Below, in pieces: positions 7,443 to 14,364 of a DNA stretch of 64,000 bases. A program made the translations under genes and the position numbers. Positions within the stretch are counted from its first letter, which is position 1; each line of letters begins with the position of its first letter. Below the pieces are notes generated by a model. It did not search any database. It worked only from the letters and a program-made list of their open reading frames with translations, and was not told the DNA's origin. The DNA comes from Limnohabitans kasalickyi (lineage in GTDB: Bacteria; Pseudomonadota; Gammaproteobacteria; Burkholderiales; Burkholderiaceae_C): positions 62,001 through 126,000 of the forward strand of contig OZ248415.1 of the NCBI GenBank assembly GCA_965234325.1, written 5' to 3'.

Positions 7443-7467
7443 ACCTGTTCGTGTAGACCGAACAGGT
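7443..7467. promoter_or_regulatory. Perfect inverted repeat upstream of the glycine-zipper gene
   Basis: ACCTGTTCG (7443-7451), seven bases, then CGAACAGGT (7459-7467). Arms are perfect over 9 bp. The TGTTCG half-site resembles the nearby Crp/Fnr-type sites, but the spacing is wider, so it may instead be an RNA hairpin in the leader of the gene starting at 7415. Confidence 0.4.
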
Positions 7468-7496
7468 GGACCTTAGGGACGAACAAAGCTGCGGTC

Positions 7497-7512
7497 TGTG
7501 CGGTGCTGCACT
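7497..7512 (-). promoter_or_regulatory. Candidate Crp/Fnr-type operator upstream of the glycine-zipper gene
   Basis: On the minus strand AGTGC-AGCACC-GCACA followed by GACCGC, 82 bases before the start at 7415. It is back-to-back with the plus-strand site at 7514. Confidence 0.42.
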
Positions 7513-7513
7513 G

Positions 7514-7529
7514 TGTGCGTCAACAGACA
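7514..7529 (+). promoter_or_regulatory. Candidate Crp/Fnr-type operator upstream of the DUF883 operon
   Basis: TGTGC-GTCAAC-AGACA followed by GATGC, 65 bases before the ATG at 7594. It is closely similar to the site at 2334. Confidence 0.5.
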
Positions 7530-7593
7530 GATGCGGCGCAAATTGCCCTCTATCTTTCGGGGTGTCTCTTCACCTCAACTTCGAAAGCTCACC

Positions 7594-7923
7594 ATGACCG
7601 ATCACAAAATGTCTTCTCTCGACAAAGTCGAAACCCTGCGTGCTGAACTCTCAGACACGGTTCAAGATCTGATCAACGAAGCCAAGCCTATGGTGGACCG
7701 GGTCGCCCACCGCGCTTCCAAGCGCGTCAGCGACTTGGCCCACGAAGGCATGGAGGCCGCTTGCCATGGCAAACATGTGTTGGAAGACGAGGCGCGTGAT
7801 GCCAGCGAGAAAGCCATGCGCCTGATTCGCCGCGAGCCCTTCAAGGCCATGCTGATCGCGGCCGGCGTAGGGGCTGCTGCGGTGGCGGTGGTGGGCTTGA
7901 TGACGCGCTCGCGCACACACTGA
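7594..7923 (+). CDS. DUF883 family membrane-anchored protein (YqjD/ElaB-like)
   Basis: A 109-residue protein: a long amphipathic, probably coiled-coil part (VETLRAELSDTVQDLINEAKPMVDRVAHRASKRVSDLAHEGMEA) followed by a single C-terminal membrane helix (PFKAMLIAAGVGAAAVAVVGLMTRS). This is the C-tail-anchored inner-membrane layout of ElaB/YqjD, some of which bind ribosomes in stationary phase. The start at 7594 follows GAAAG; a longer frame from 7498 is unlikely. First gene of a three-gene unit whose members overlap by 1 and 4 bases. Confidence 0.88.
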   Translation: MTDHKMSSLDKVETLRAELSDTVQDLINEAKPMVDRVAHRASKRVSDLAHEGMEAACHGKHVLEDEARDASEKAMRLIRREPFKAMLIAAGVGAAAVAVVGLMTRSRTH

Positions 7924-8315
7924 TGCTCTCGATGTTGCTCAAACTCATCGTCAAGCAACCGAGCTTGCTGCTGAACCATGCGCAGGCCTACACCGACTTG
8001 GCGTTAGACGAGACACGTCGTTTAACCCGACGTTGGCGCACCCAAGCCACACTTTATGGATTGAGCTTCATCAGCTTTGTTTTAGGTTTGGTGTTTGGGG
8101 GCGTTGCACTCATGCTGTGGGCGGCTTTGCCGGTCACAGCAGCGCAGACCAGCTGGGTTTTGTTGGCGTTGCCTTTGGTCTGTGAGACGCTCGCTTGGGC
8201 TTTTTACCTTGCCGCACAAAGTCGTGCAGCGCCCCCAGCGTTTGCCATCATGCAAGAGCAACTTAAATTGGATGTGTTGGCCTTGCGTGAAGCACGGTCT
8301 GCGCACTCCGTATGA
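7923..8315 (+). CDS. YqjE-like (phage-holin-superfamily) membrane protein
   Basis: A 130-residue protein with two clear membrane helices (LYGLSFISFVLGLVFGGVALMLWAAL and SWVLLALPLVCETLAWAFYLA) between soluble ends. It matches the YqjE/holin-superfamily-3 pattern found next to YqjD-type genes. The start overlaps the stop of the DUF883 gene as TGATG, implying translational coupling. No biochemical role is established for the family. Confidence 0.8.
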   Translation: MLSMLLKLIVKQPSLLLNHAQAYTDLALDETRRLTRRWRTQATLYGLSFISFVLGLVFGGVALMLWAALPVTAAQTSWVLLALPLVCETLAWAFYLAAQSRAAPPAFAIMQEQLKLDVLALREARSAHSV

Positions 8316-8434
8316 GTACCCCGCTGACACCCGAGCAGCGCTTGGCCTTGTCACGCGAGCGCATCCGGCTCGCGTTGCAAGAGCCGGCGTGGGGGGGCTT
8401 GTTGCGCTGGCTTCTAGCGCGAGCGACTAAATAG
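8312..8434 (+). CDS. Tiny third gene of the yqjD/yqjE-like unit
   Basis: ATG at 8312 overlaps the YqjE-like stop as ATGA and opens a 40-residue frame: MSTPLTPEQRLALSRERIRL, then ALQEPAWGGLLRWLLARATK, stop TAG at 8432-8434. The basic helical start followed by a Trp-containing hydrophobic segment resembles a shortened YqjK, the usual third member of yqjDEK units. Its last 21 bases overlap the 3' end of the convergent Crp/Fnr gene. Being so short, it could be a coincidental frame, but the coupling and composition argue for a real gene. Confidence 0.55.
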   Translation: MSTPLTPEQRLALSRERIRLALQEPAWGGLLRWLLARATK

Positions 8435-9145
8435 CCAAGACATCCGGTAGCAGGCGGTCATATTCTTTTTCACCACGGCGTAGCACTCGCAGGTGCGCGC
8501 CTCCAACCCCACCCGATCTGTGACCGTGATGTGGCCTCGCACATAGCTGATCAAGCCGGCTTTTTGCAAACGTCCGGCCGCTTCGGTCACGCCTTCACGG
8601 CGAACGCCCAGCATGTTGGCGATCAACTCTTGCGTCATCACAAGGTTGGAGGTGGTCAGTCGGTCCATGCTCAACAACAACCAACGGCAAAGTTGCTGGT
8701 CCAGGGAGTGGTGGCGGTTGCAGACGGCAGTTTGCGTCATTTGGGTAATCAGCGCTTGTGTGAAGCGCAGCAGCAGATGAATCACAGGCGGTGAGTTGTT
8801 GAACTCATCTTTTAAAAACGGTGTCCGCAGCCGGTAGCAACGACCGGCGCTTTGCACCACCGCCCGACTGGGGGTGGTTTCGCCGCCCATGAACAGCGAG
8901 ATGCCCACCATGCCCTCAAAGCCTACGACGGCAATTTCTGCCGACGACCCATTTTCTAAAACAAAGAGCAGTGAGACGATGCAACTTTCCGGAAAGTACA
9001 CATATTGCATCTTGCCGCCCGATTCGTACAAGACTTGACCAAGGGCCAAGTCCACCAATTCGAGTTGAGGTTGCCAGCGGCTCCAAACGTCATCATTGAG
9101 CGCTGTGAGCAGGTGGTTTCGGCATCTTTTGGAGTCATATGACAT
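8414..9145 (-). CDS. Crp/Fnr-family transcriptional regulator
   Basis: A 243-residue protein with an N-terminal cyclic-nucleotide-binding-like barrel (LALGQVLYESGGKMQYVYFPESCIVSLLFVLENGSSAEIAVVGFEGMVGISLFMGG, about 33-88), a long dimer helix and a C-terminal winged HTH (LVMTQELIANMLGVRREGVTEAAGRLQKAGLI, about 167-200). This subtype lacks the Fe-S cysteines of FNR. It is common in betaproteobacteria, and its ligand is unknown to me. It sits at the end of a run of stress genes preceded by 5-6-5 palindromes, one of which lies 61 bases before this gene, so it is the natural candidate to bind them, including its own promoter. Confidence 0.88.
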   Translation of the reverse strand: MSYDSKRCRNHLLTALNDDVWSRWQPQLELVDLALGQVLYESGGKMQYVYFPESCIVSLLFVLENGSSAEIAVVGFEGMVGISLFMGGETTPSRAVVQSAGRCYRLRTPFLKDEFNNSPPVIHLLLRFTQALITQMTQTAVCNRHHSLDQQLCRWLLLSMDRLTTSNLVMTQELIANMLGVRREGVTEAAGRLQKAGLISYVRGHITVTDRVGLEARTCECYAVVKKNMTACYRMSWLFSRSR

Positions 9146-9147
9146 AC

Positions 9148-9180
9148 GTCACCTTTGTTTTAACATTTATCAAAGGTGAC
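9148..9180. promoter_or_regulatory. Perfect 10-bp inverted repeat at the Crp/Fnr gene promoter
   Basis: GTCACCTTTG (9148-9157) and CAAAGGTGAC (9171-9180), 13 AT-rich bases apart, ending three bases before the regulator's start codon. It may be an operator or a leader hairpin controlling its translation. Confidence 0.5.
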
Positions 9181-9205
9181 TGTAGGGCTTGGGGCCCATT
9201 ACTTA

Positions 9206-9221
9206 TGTTCGCTAACGAACA
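9206..9221 (-). promoter_or_regulatory. Candidate Crp/Fnr-type operator upstream of the Crp/Fnr gene
   Basis: TGTTC-GCTAAC-GAACA, the best 16-bp palindrome of the set (only the two central bases break symmetry). It overlaps the 3' end of the hydrolase gene and lies 61 bases before the regulator's start at 9145. It lacks the GACGC extension. Confidence 0.6.
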
Positions 9222-10126
9222 AAGTCCTCAATCAGTTGGGCCAATTGTTGCGGCTGATCATGGTGCAACATGTGGCCAGCATCTTCAATCACGGCATGTT
9301 GTAACTGGGGCACCGAGGCAATGCGTGCCATAAAGTCGGCCAGTGTGTATTTGTCTTTCCACCACTGGGTGAGGCTGTCGGTGCCCGCCACTACGCACAG
9401 GGTGGGTGCGGTGATGCGCTCGTAAATGGCCTGAACTTCGTCCGCCTTGAACAATTGGGCGTTGGTCACCTTGTGCGCTGCATGGCCCAAGATGCGCCAT
9501 TCGCCTTGGGCATTGGCCTGTGACCAATGCTCGGCCAGCCAATGTGCTTTGTCTGCACCTAAGCGCGGGTTGGTTTTCATCAAACGTTGGGCCACGCCTT
9601 CTAAGTTGGCATAGGGCTTGAGGTCCATCTCGCCACGCTGCATGGCTTTGAGCTCGTCCATCCATTTGGCATAACGCCCGGGTGCTTGTGAAGGCCGTGA
9701 TGCGGGCATGCCAAAGCCCTCCAAGTTGACCAAGCGTGCAATGCGCTCAGGTCGAATGCCGCTGTACATGGTGGCAATGTGCCCGCCCATGCTGTGGCCC
9801 ACCAAATTAACAGGGCGATCGCCCACGTAGTGGTCGAGCAACTGGTCGAGGTCGGCCAAGTAGTCAGGAAACCAGTAGTTGTCGATGCCGGGCGTTTCGG
9901 TCAGGCCAAAGCCGCGCCAGTCGGGGGCAATCACCCAGTGGTCGTGGGCCATGGCGTCGATGACGAATTGGAACGAGGCCGACACATCCATCCACCCATG
10001 CACCATCACCAGCGGCGTGCGCTCGGGGCTGGGGGTGCCCCATTGGCGGACGTGGTAATTCAAATGTCGTATAGGTACAAATTCGGTGCGGGAGGCTTTT
10101 TGGATTGGGTACATTCTTTCCATCAT
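9212..10126 (-). CDS. Alpha/beta-fold hydrolase
   Basis: A 304-residue cytoplasmic hydrolase: oxyanion motif VHGWMD near residue 43, nucleophile elbow GHSMGG (Ser about 112), acid in VAGTDSLTQWW, and His in EDAGHMLHHDQP near the C-terminus. The substrate is unknown. It diverges from an acyl-CoA synthetase gene with only 13 bases between starts, so the two probably share regulation and may act on related fatty or aromatic acyl substrates. The start could also be the fifth residue (Met). Confidence 0.88.
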   Translation of the reverse strand: MMERMYPIQKASRTEFVPIRHLNYHVRQWGTPSPERTPLVMVHGWMDVSASFQFVIDAMAHDHWVIAPDWRGFGLTETPGIDNYWFPDYLADLDQLLDHYVGDRPVNLVGHSMGGHIATMYSGIRPERIARLVNLEGFGMPASRPSQAPGRYAKWMDELKAMQRGEMDLKPYANLEGVAQRLMKTNPRLGADKAHWLAEHWSQANAQGEWRILGHAAHKVTNAQLFKADEVQAIYERITAPTLCVVAGTDSLTQWWKDKYTLADFMARIASVPQLQHAVIEDAGHMLHHDQPQQLAQLIEDFVR

Positions 10127-10139
10127 AAGGAAGCACCCG

Positions 10140-11915
10140 ATGAGACAGCGTCAAACACATGACACCCTAGCGCCCCTCGATTTCTACAACGCCATGCAGC
10201 AAGGCTTCGGCTGGGCTGTACCCGAGCACGTCAACATGGCCGAGTTGTGCAGCCGTCGTTGGGCCGCCTTGCCCGATGCGGCGCAGCGCGTGGCCATCGT
10301 GGCGCACCAAGCTGCGACTGCAGGTGCGCAGAGCGCTGCGCCGCTGACCTTCAGCTATGCCGAGTTGCAGCAGGCCGCTGATGCCCTCAGCCATGTGTTG
10401 GTTGCTCAGGGCGTGCAGCGCGGTGACCGCGTGGCCATCGTGTTGCCCCAACGCTTTGAGACAGCCGTGGCCTACATGGCGGTGCTGCAAATGGGCGCTG
10501 TGGCCATGCCCTTGTCGCTGTTGTTTGGCCCCGACGCCTTGGAATACCGCTTGCAAGACAGCGAGGCCGTGGCCGCCATCGTCGACGCCTCGTCGGTGGG
10601 CAACCTCTGGGCGGTGCGCGAGCAGTGCCCCGCCTTGCGTGACGTGATTGGTATTGATTTAGAACATGCCGACGACATGTTGCGCGTGGAGGTGGACTAC
10701 GCCAGCGCCATCGCTGATCAACAGCGCCAATTCACGGCGGTGCAAACCAAGGCCGACGAAGCGGCGGTGTTGATCTACACCAGTGGCACCACGGGGCCAC
10801 CCAAGGGGGCGCTCATTCCGCACCGTGCCTTGATCGGCAACCTCACGGGCTTTGTGTGCAGCCAAAACTGGTTTGGTTTTTCAAGCGATGCAGCGTCGAC
10901 CGCCCCTGCAGGCGAGAGCCAAGCCGTGTTTTGGTCCCCCGCCGATTGGGCGTGGACCGGCGGCTTGATGGATGCCTTGCTGCCCACGCTTTACTTTGGC
11001 CGCCCCATCGTGGCGTGGAACGGGCGCTTCAGCCCCGAACTCGCCTTCACCCTCATGCAGCAGCACGGGGTCACACACACCTTTTTGTTCCCCACCGCGC
11101 TCAAAGCCATGATGAAGGCGTTCCCCGCGCCCAGCGCTCAGTTCAAGCTCAAGCTGCAAGCCCTCATGAGTGCCGGTGAGGCCGTGGGCGACGCGGTGTT
11201 TGGTTATTGCCAATCGCAGCTGGGCGTTACGGTAAACGAGATGTTTGGCCAAACCGAGATCAACTACATCGTGGGCAACTGCGCCATGAACGGCCAACCA
11301 CGCGACGGCATTGGCTGGCCCGCCAAGCCCGGCAGCATGGGCAAAGGCTATCCCGGCCACCGCGTGGCGGTGATCGACGACCACGGCCAAGAATGTGCCG
11401 TGGGCGTGCCCGGCGACGTGGCCTTGCACCGATTCAACCAACATGGCCAGCCCGACCCCATTTTCTTTTTGGGCTATTGGAAAAACCCAGCGTCCACCGA
11501 CAAGAAGTACACGGGCGACTGGTGCCGCACCGGCGACATCGCCACCCGCGATGCCGACGGCTATCTTTGGTACCAAGGCCGTGCGGACGACGTGTTCAAG
11601 TCAGCCGGTTACCGCATTGGCCCCAGCGAGATCGAAAACTGCTTGGTCAAACACCCCGCTGTGGCCAACGCCGCCGTGGTTCCCAAGCCCGACCGCGAAC
11701 GCGGTGCCTTGGTCAAAGCTTACGTGGTGTTGGCGGTGGGTTTTGAAGCCTCCGACGCCTTGGTGCAAGAACTTCAAAACCATGTGCGCGGCCAGCTGGC
11801 GCCCTATGAGTACCCCAAAGAAATTGAGTTCACACCAGAGCTGCCCATGACCACCACCGGCAAGGTGCAACGCCGTGTCTTGCGCCTGCAAGAAGAGGCC
11901 CGCGCCAAGCTTTAG
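10140..11915 (+). CDS. AMP-binding acyl-CoA synthetase
   Basis: A 591-residue adenylate-forming enzyme that activates a carboxylic acid with ATP and joins it to CoA. Visible motifs are the P-loop YTSGTTGPPKG, the A5-like NEMFGQTEINYIVG, the A7/A8 block GDWCRTGDIATRDADGYLWYQGRADDVFKSAGYRIGPSEIE, and the C-terminal catalytic Lys in TTTGKVQRR. It resembles medium-chain acyl-CoA or acetyl-CoA synthetase relatives; the chain length is not clear. The ATG at 10140 has AAGGA eight bases upstream, making the 18-residue extension from 10086 unlikely. Confidence 0.9.
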   Translation: MRQRQTHDTLAPLDFYNAMQQGFGWAVPEHVNMAELCSRRWAALPDAAQRVAIVAHQAATAGAQSAAPLTFSYAELQQAADALSHVLVAQGVQRGDRVAIVLPQRFETAVAYMAVLQMGAVAMPLSLLFGPDALEYRLQDSEAVAAIVDASSVGNLWAVREQCPALRDVIGIDLEHADDMLRVEVDYASAIADQQRQFTAVQTKADEAAVLIYTSGTTGPPKGALIPHRALIGNLTGFVCSQNWFGFSSDAASTAPAGESQAVFWSPADWAWTGGLMDALLPTLYFGRPIVAWNGRFSPELAFTLMQQHGVTHTFLFPTALKAMMKAFPAPSAQFKLKLQALMSAGEAVGDAVFGYCQSQLGVTVNEMFGQTEINYIVGNCAMNGQPRDGIGWPAKPGSMGKGYPGHRVAVIDDHGQECAVGVPGDVALHRFNQHGQPDPIFFLGYWKNPASTDKKYTGDWCRTGDIATRDADGYLWYQGRADDVFKSAGYRIGPSEIENCLVKHPAVANAAVVPKPDRERGALVKAYVVLAVGFEASDALVQELQNHVRGQLAPYEYPKEIEFTPELPMTTTGKVQRRVLRLQEEARAKL

Positions 11916-11957
11916 ACTTGTCAGCTTTTGAAAACCCCCTTTGTTGGAGTTGTTCCC

Positions 11958-13034
11958 ATGACTTTCCCCCTCGTTCAGCTGGGCACCAGCGACTTGCGCG
12001 TGACCCCCATTTGCTTGGGCACCATGACCTTTGGTGAACAAGTGAAAGAAGCCGACGCCCACGCCATCCTCGACCGTTCGCTGGCGCGTGGCGTGAACTT
12101 CATCGACACCGCCGAGATGTACGCCGTGCCCGCCAAAGCCGAGACCTGCGGCGCCACCGAGACCATCATTGGCAACTGGTTGGCCAAAAACCCAGGCGCC
12201 CGCGAAAAATTGGTGCTCGCCACCAAAGTCGCAGGCCCCTCACGCGGCATGCCTTGGATTCGCGAAAACAGCGGCATGAACGGCCAAGACATCTTGGCTG
12301 CCTGCGATGCCAGTCTGCGCCGCTTGCAAACCGACGTCATCGACCTCTACCAAATTCACTGGCCCGAACGCCATGTGCCAGCGTTTGGCATGGCCTATTA
12401 CGACCCCAGCAAAGAAAAATCGGTTACCTCCATTCACGAGCAACTCGACGCCTTGGCCCAGTTGGTCAAAGCCGGCAAGGTGCGCTACGTGGGCTTGTCC
12501 AACGAGACGCCTTATGGCGTGCATGAGTTTGTGCGCTTGGCCGAGCAACACGGCTTGCCCCGCGTGCAGACCGTGCAAAACCCGTATTGCCTGCTCAACC
12601 GCACCTATGAAAACGCACTCGACGAAACCTGTCACCGCTTGAACGTGGCCTTGCTGGCTTATTCGCCCTTGGCCTTTGGCCTGTTGACCGGTAAATACGA
12701 CGAAGGCGGCATTGACGGCCCCACCGCACCCCAAGGCGCACAAGGTGGCCGCATGTCCGCTTACGAGAGTATGCGCAAGCAACGCTGGGGCCGCCCCGAA
12801 GCCTTGGCCGCAGCTCGCCGCTACAACACCTTGGCTCGCGACAACGGCATGACGCCCACGCAAATGGCCTTGGCGTTTTGTTACACCAAGTGGCAAGTGG
12901 CCAGCACCATCATTGGCGTCACCTCGGTGGCGCAATTGGATGCCGACTTGGACGCGTGGGGCACTACGCTGTCGCCCGAGGTCTTGGCCGCCATTGACGC
13001 CATCCGTTGGGACGTGCGCGACCCCGCGCTGTGA
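11958..13034 (+). CDS. Aldo/keto reductase (Tas-like)
   Basis: A 358-residue NADPH-dependent oxidoreductase: LGTSDLRVTPICLGTMTFGEQ at the start, the catalytic Asp and Tyr in FIDTAEMYAVP, the Lys in KLVLATKVAG, the His in YQIHWPER, and the cofactor-binding AYSPLAFGLLTGKY. The insertion after the Tyr (PAKAETCGATETIIGNWL) and overall length match the Tas/MVIM subfamily. ATG at 11958 follows GGAG; an upstream in-frame start at 11928 adds a poor leader. It probably belongs to the same transcript as the acyl-CoA synthetase and plsY. Confidence 0.9.
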   Translation: MTFPLVQLGTSDLRVTPICLGTMTFGEQVKEADAHAILDRSLARGVNFIDTAEMYAVPAKAETCGATETIIGNWLAKNPGAREKLVLATKVAGPSRGMPWIRENSGMNGQDILAACDASLRRLQTDVIDLYQIHWPERHVPAFGMAYYDPSKEKSVTSIHEQLDALAQLVKAGKVRYVGLSNETPYGVHEFVRLAEQHGLPRVQTVQNPYCLLNRTYENALDETCHRLNVALLAYSPLAFGLLTGKYDEGGIDGPTAPQGAQGGRMSAYESMRKQRWGRPEALAAARRYNTLARDNGMTPTQMALAFCYTKWQVASTIIGVTSVAQLDADLDAWGTTLSPEVLAAIDAIRWDVRDPAL

Positions 13035-13046
13035 TTGAGGTTGTTT

Positions 13047-13700
13047 ATGTTTTCTGATTCTTCAACCGTGTTGCTGCTCGTGGTGGGCGCGTACTTGGTG
13101 GGCTCTTTGTCGTTCGCGGTCATCGTGAGCCGCGTGATGGGCTTGGACGACCCTCGCACCTACGGCAGCCAAAACCCAGGCGCCACCAACGTGCTGCGCT
13201 CGGGCAACAAAAAAGCCGCCATCGCCACCTTGTTGTTTGATGCCCTCAAAGGCTACTTCCCTGTTTTGCTGGTCAAGCTTTACGGCCCCGACTTTGGCTT
13301 GGACGACCGCGCTGTGGCCTTGGTGGCCATCTCGGCCTTCATCGGTCATTTGTGGCCTGTGTTCTTTGGCTTCAAAGGCGGCAAAGGCGTTGCCACGGCT
13401 GCAGGTGTGTTGTTTGGCGTGGAACCCGTCTTGGGCGCAGCCACCATGGGCACATGGCTGATCGTTGCCGTTTTCTTCCGCTATTCCTCGCTCGCCGCCT
13501 TGGCCGCCTCGGTCTTTGCCCCTGCTTACTACTGGCTGGGCGACACAGTGGCTTGGGCCACCAGCGACGCCGAGTTATTGGCTGTCGTCGCCATGAGTGC
13601 CTTGCTGCTGATGCGCCACAAAGACAACATCGCCCGTTTGGTCGCGGGGCAGGAGACGCGGATTGGGGCGAAGAAGGCGGCGTCAGAAGACGCCTCTTAA
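13047..13700 (+). CDS. plsY: Glycerol-3-phosphate acyltransferase PlsY
   Basis: A 217-residue inner-membrane enzyme that acylates glycerol-3-phosphate from acyl-phosphate, the first step of phospholipid synthesis. Family motifs are present: GSLSFAVIVSRVMGLDDPRTYGSQNPGATNVLR, FIGHLWPVFFGFKGGKGVATAAG, and the third conserved region around LLLMRHKDNIARL. About five membrane helices are visible. ATG at 13047 has GAGG upstream. A strong palindromic terminator follows. Confidence 0.95.
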   Translation: MFSDSSTVLLLVVGAYLVGSLSFAVIVSRVMGLDDPRTYGSQNPGATNVLRSGNKKAAIATLLFDALKGYFPVLLVKLYGPDFGLDDRAVALVAISAFIGHLWPVFFGFKGGKGVATAAGVLFGVEPVLGAATMGTWLIVAVFFRYSSLAALAASVFAPAYYWLGDTVAWATSDAELLAVVAMSALLLMRHKDNIARLVAGQETRIGAKKAASEDAS

Positions 13701-13730
13701 GTCAACGGCATCTGCTGTTGCATTGCAAGA

Positions 13731-13760
13731 AAAAGGGCCTCACGCGTGAGGCCCTTTTTC
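13731..13760. terminator. Terminator palindrome, copy 1
   Basis: GGGCCTCACGCGTGAGGCCC is a perfect 20-base palindrome flanked by A-run and T-run, so it can terminate both strands. Near-identical copies occur at 20045 and 21239, the latter after nemA. Confidence 0.9.
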
Positions 13761-13779
13761 TTTTTAGAGGTGCGTTTGC

Positions 13780-13808
13780 TTGTGGGAATCTGTGTGACTG
13801 TCTACAAT
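13780..13808 (+). promoter_or_regulatory. Candidate sigma-70 promoter of the toxin-antitoxin pair
   Basis: TTGTGG and TACAAT separated by 17 bases, about 26 bases before the antitoxin ATG. The -10 box overlaps the palindrome ACAATTGT (13804-13811), a plausible autorepression operator for an antitoxin. Confidence 0.5.
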
Positions 13809-13833
13809 TGTGGTAAATCCTGAAAGGCACACC

Positions 13834-14076
13834 ATGTCAACCGTTTCCATGCGCATCGATGAGTCTTTGGTTGGCGCAGCCCGTGTGGCTGCCAAGGCAG
13901 AATTTCGCACCGTGCAGGGGCAGGTCGAGTTCTGGGCCAAAGTGGGCCGCGCCGCGCTGGACAACCCCGATTTGCCTGCATCGTTCATTGCCGAAAGCCT
14001 GATGAGCCTGGGCGAGCCGCGAGAGGGCAGCACGCCCTTCGTTCCCCGCAGTACCGCCAACACGCTGCCAGCATGA
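13834..14076 (+). CDS. ParD-like antitoxin
   Basis: An 80-residue protein: MSTVSMRIDESLVGAARVAA, then KAEFRTVQGQVEFWAKVGRA and ALDNPDLPASFIAESLMSL. The N-terminal beta strand with following helices is ribbon-helix-helix, and the phrase QVEFWAKVGRAALDNPDLP is characteristic of the ParD-like antitoxin family. The C-terminal tail (GSTPFVPRSTANTLPA) would wrap the toxin. The start overlaps nothing upstream; the stop overlaps the toxin start as ATGA. It probably represses its own promoter. It forms the left end of the defence island. Confidence 0.85.
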   Translation: MSTVSMRIDESLVGAARVAAKAEFRTVQGQVEFWAKVGRAALDNPDLPASFIAESLMSLGEPREGSTPFVPRSTANTLPA

Positions 14077-14354
14077 GCTGGCAAGTGCTGCAAACGCGGC
14101 GCTTTGCCCGCGTTTACAAAAAGCTGACCCAAGTCAGTCTGATTGCCGACACGGATGCCGCCGTGGGGGCCGTGGCCGACAACCCCGACGTGGGCGAGCG
14201 CAAAAAAGGCGACTTGGCACAACTGTGGGTCTACAAGTTTCGCAGCCAAGGCCAGCTGTACCTGCTGGGCTACACCCGAGAAGACACCGTGCGCCTGATT
14301 TACCTAGAAGCCATGGGTCCGCACGAAAATTTTTACAGGGATTTGAAGCGCTGA
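14073..14354 (+). CDS. RelE/ParE-superfamily toxin
   Basis: A 93-residue protein following the antitoxin with a 4-base overlap. MSWQVLQTRRFARVYKKL..., NPDVGERKKGDLAQLWVYKFRSQGQLYLLGYTREDTVRLIYLEAMGPHENFYRDL shows the RelE-fold order of helix, helix and four strands, with basic residues (ERKKGD, YKFRSQGQ) and the terminal HENFYRDLKR typical of RelE-like toxins. It would act as an mRNA interferase or a gyrase poison; the residues alone do not settle which. Its stop is 10 bases from the stop of the convergent restriction subunit gene. Confidence 0.85.
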   Translation: MSWQVLQTRRFARVYKKLTQVSLIADTDAAVGAVADNPDVGERKKGDLAQLWVYKFRSQGQLYLLGYTREDTVRLIYLEAMGPHENFYRDLKR

Positions 14355-14364
14355 GTTTTGATTT

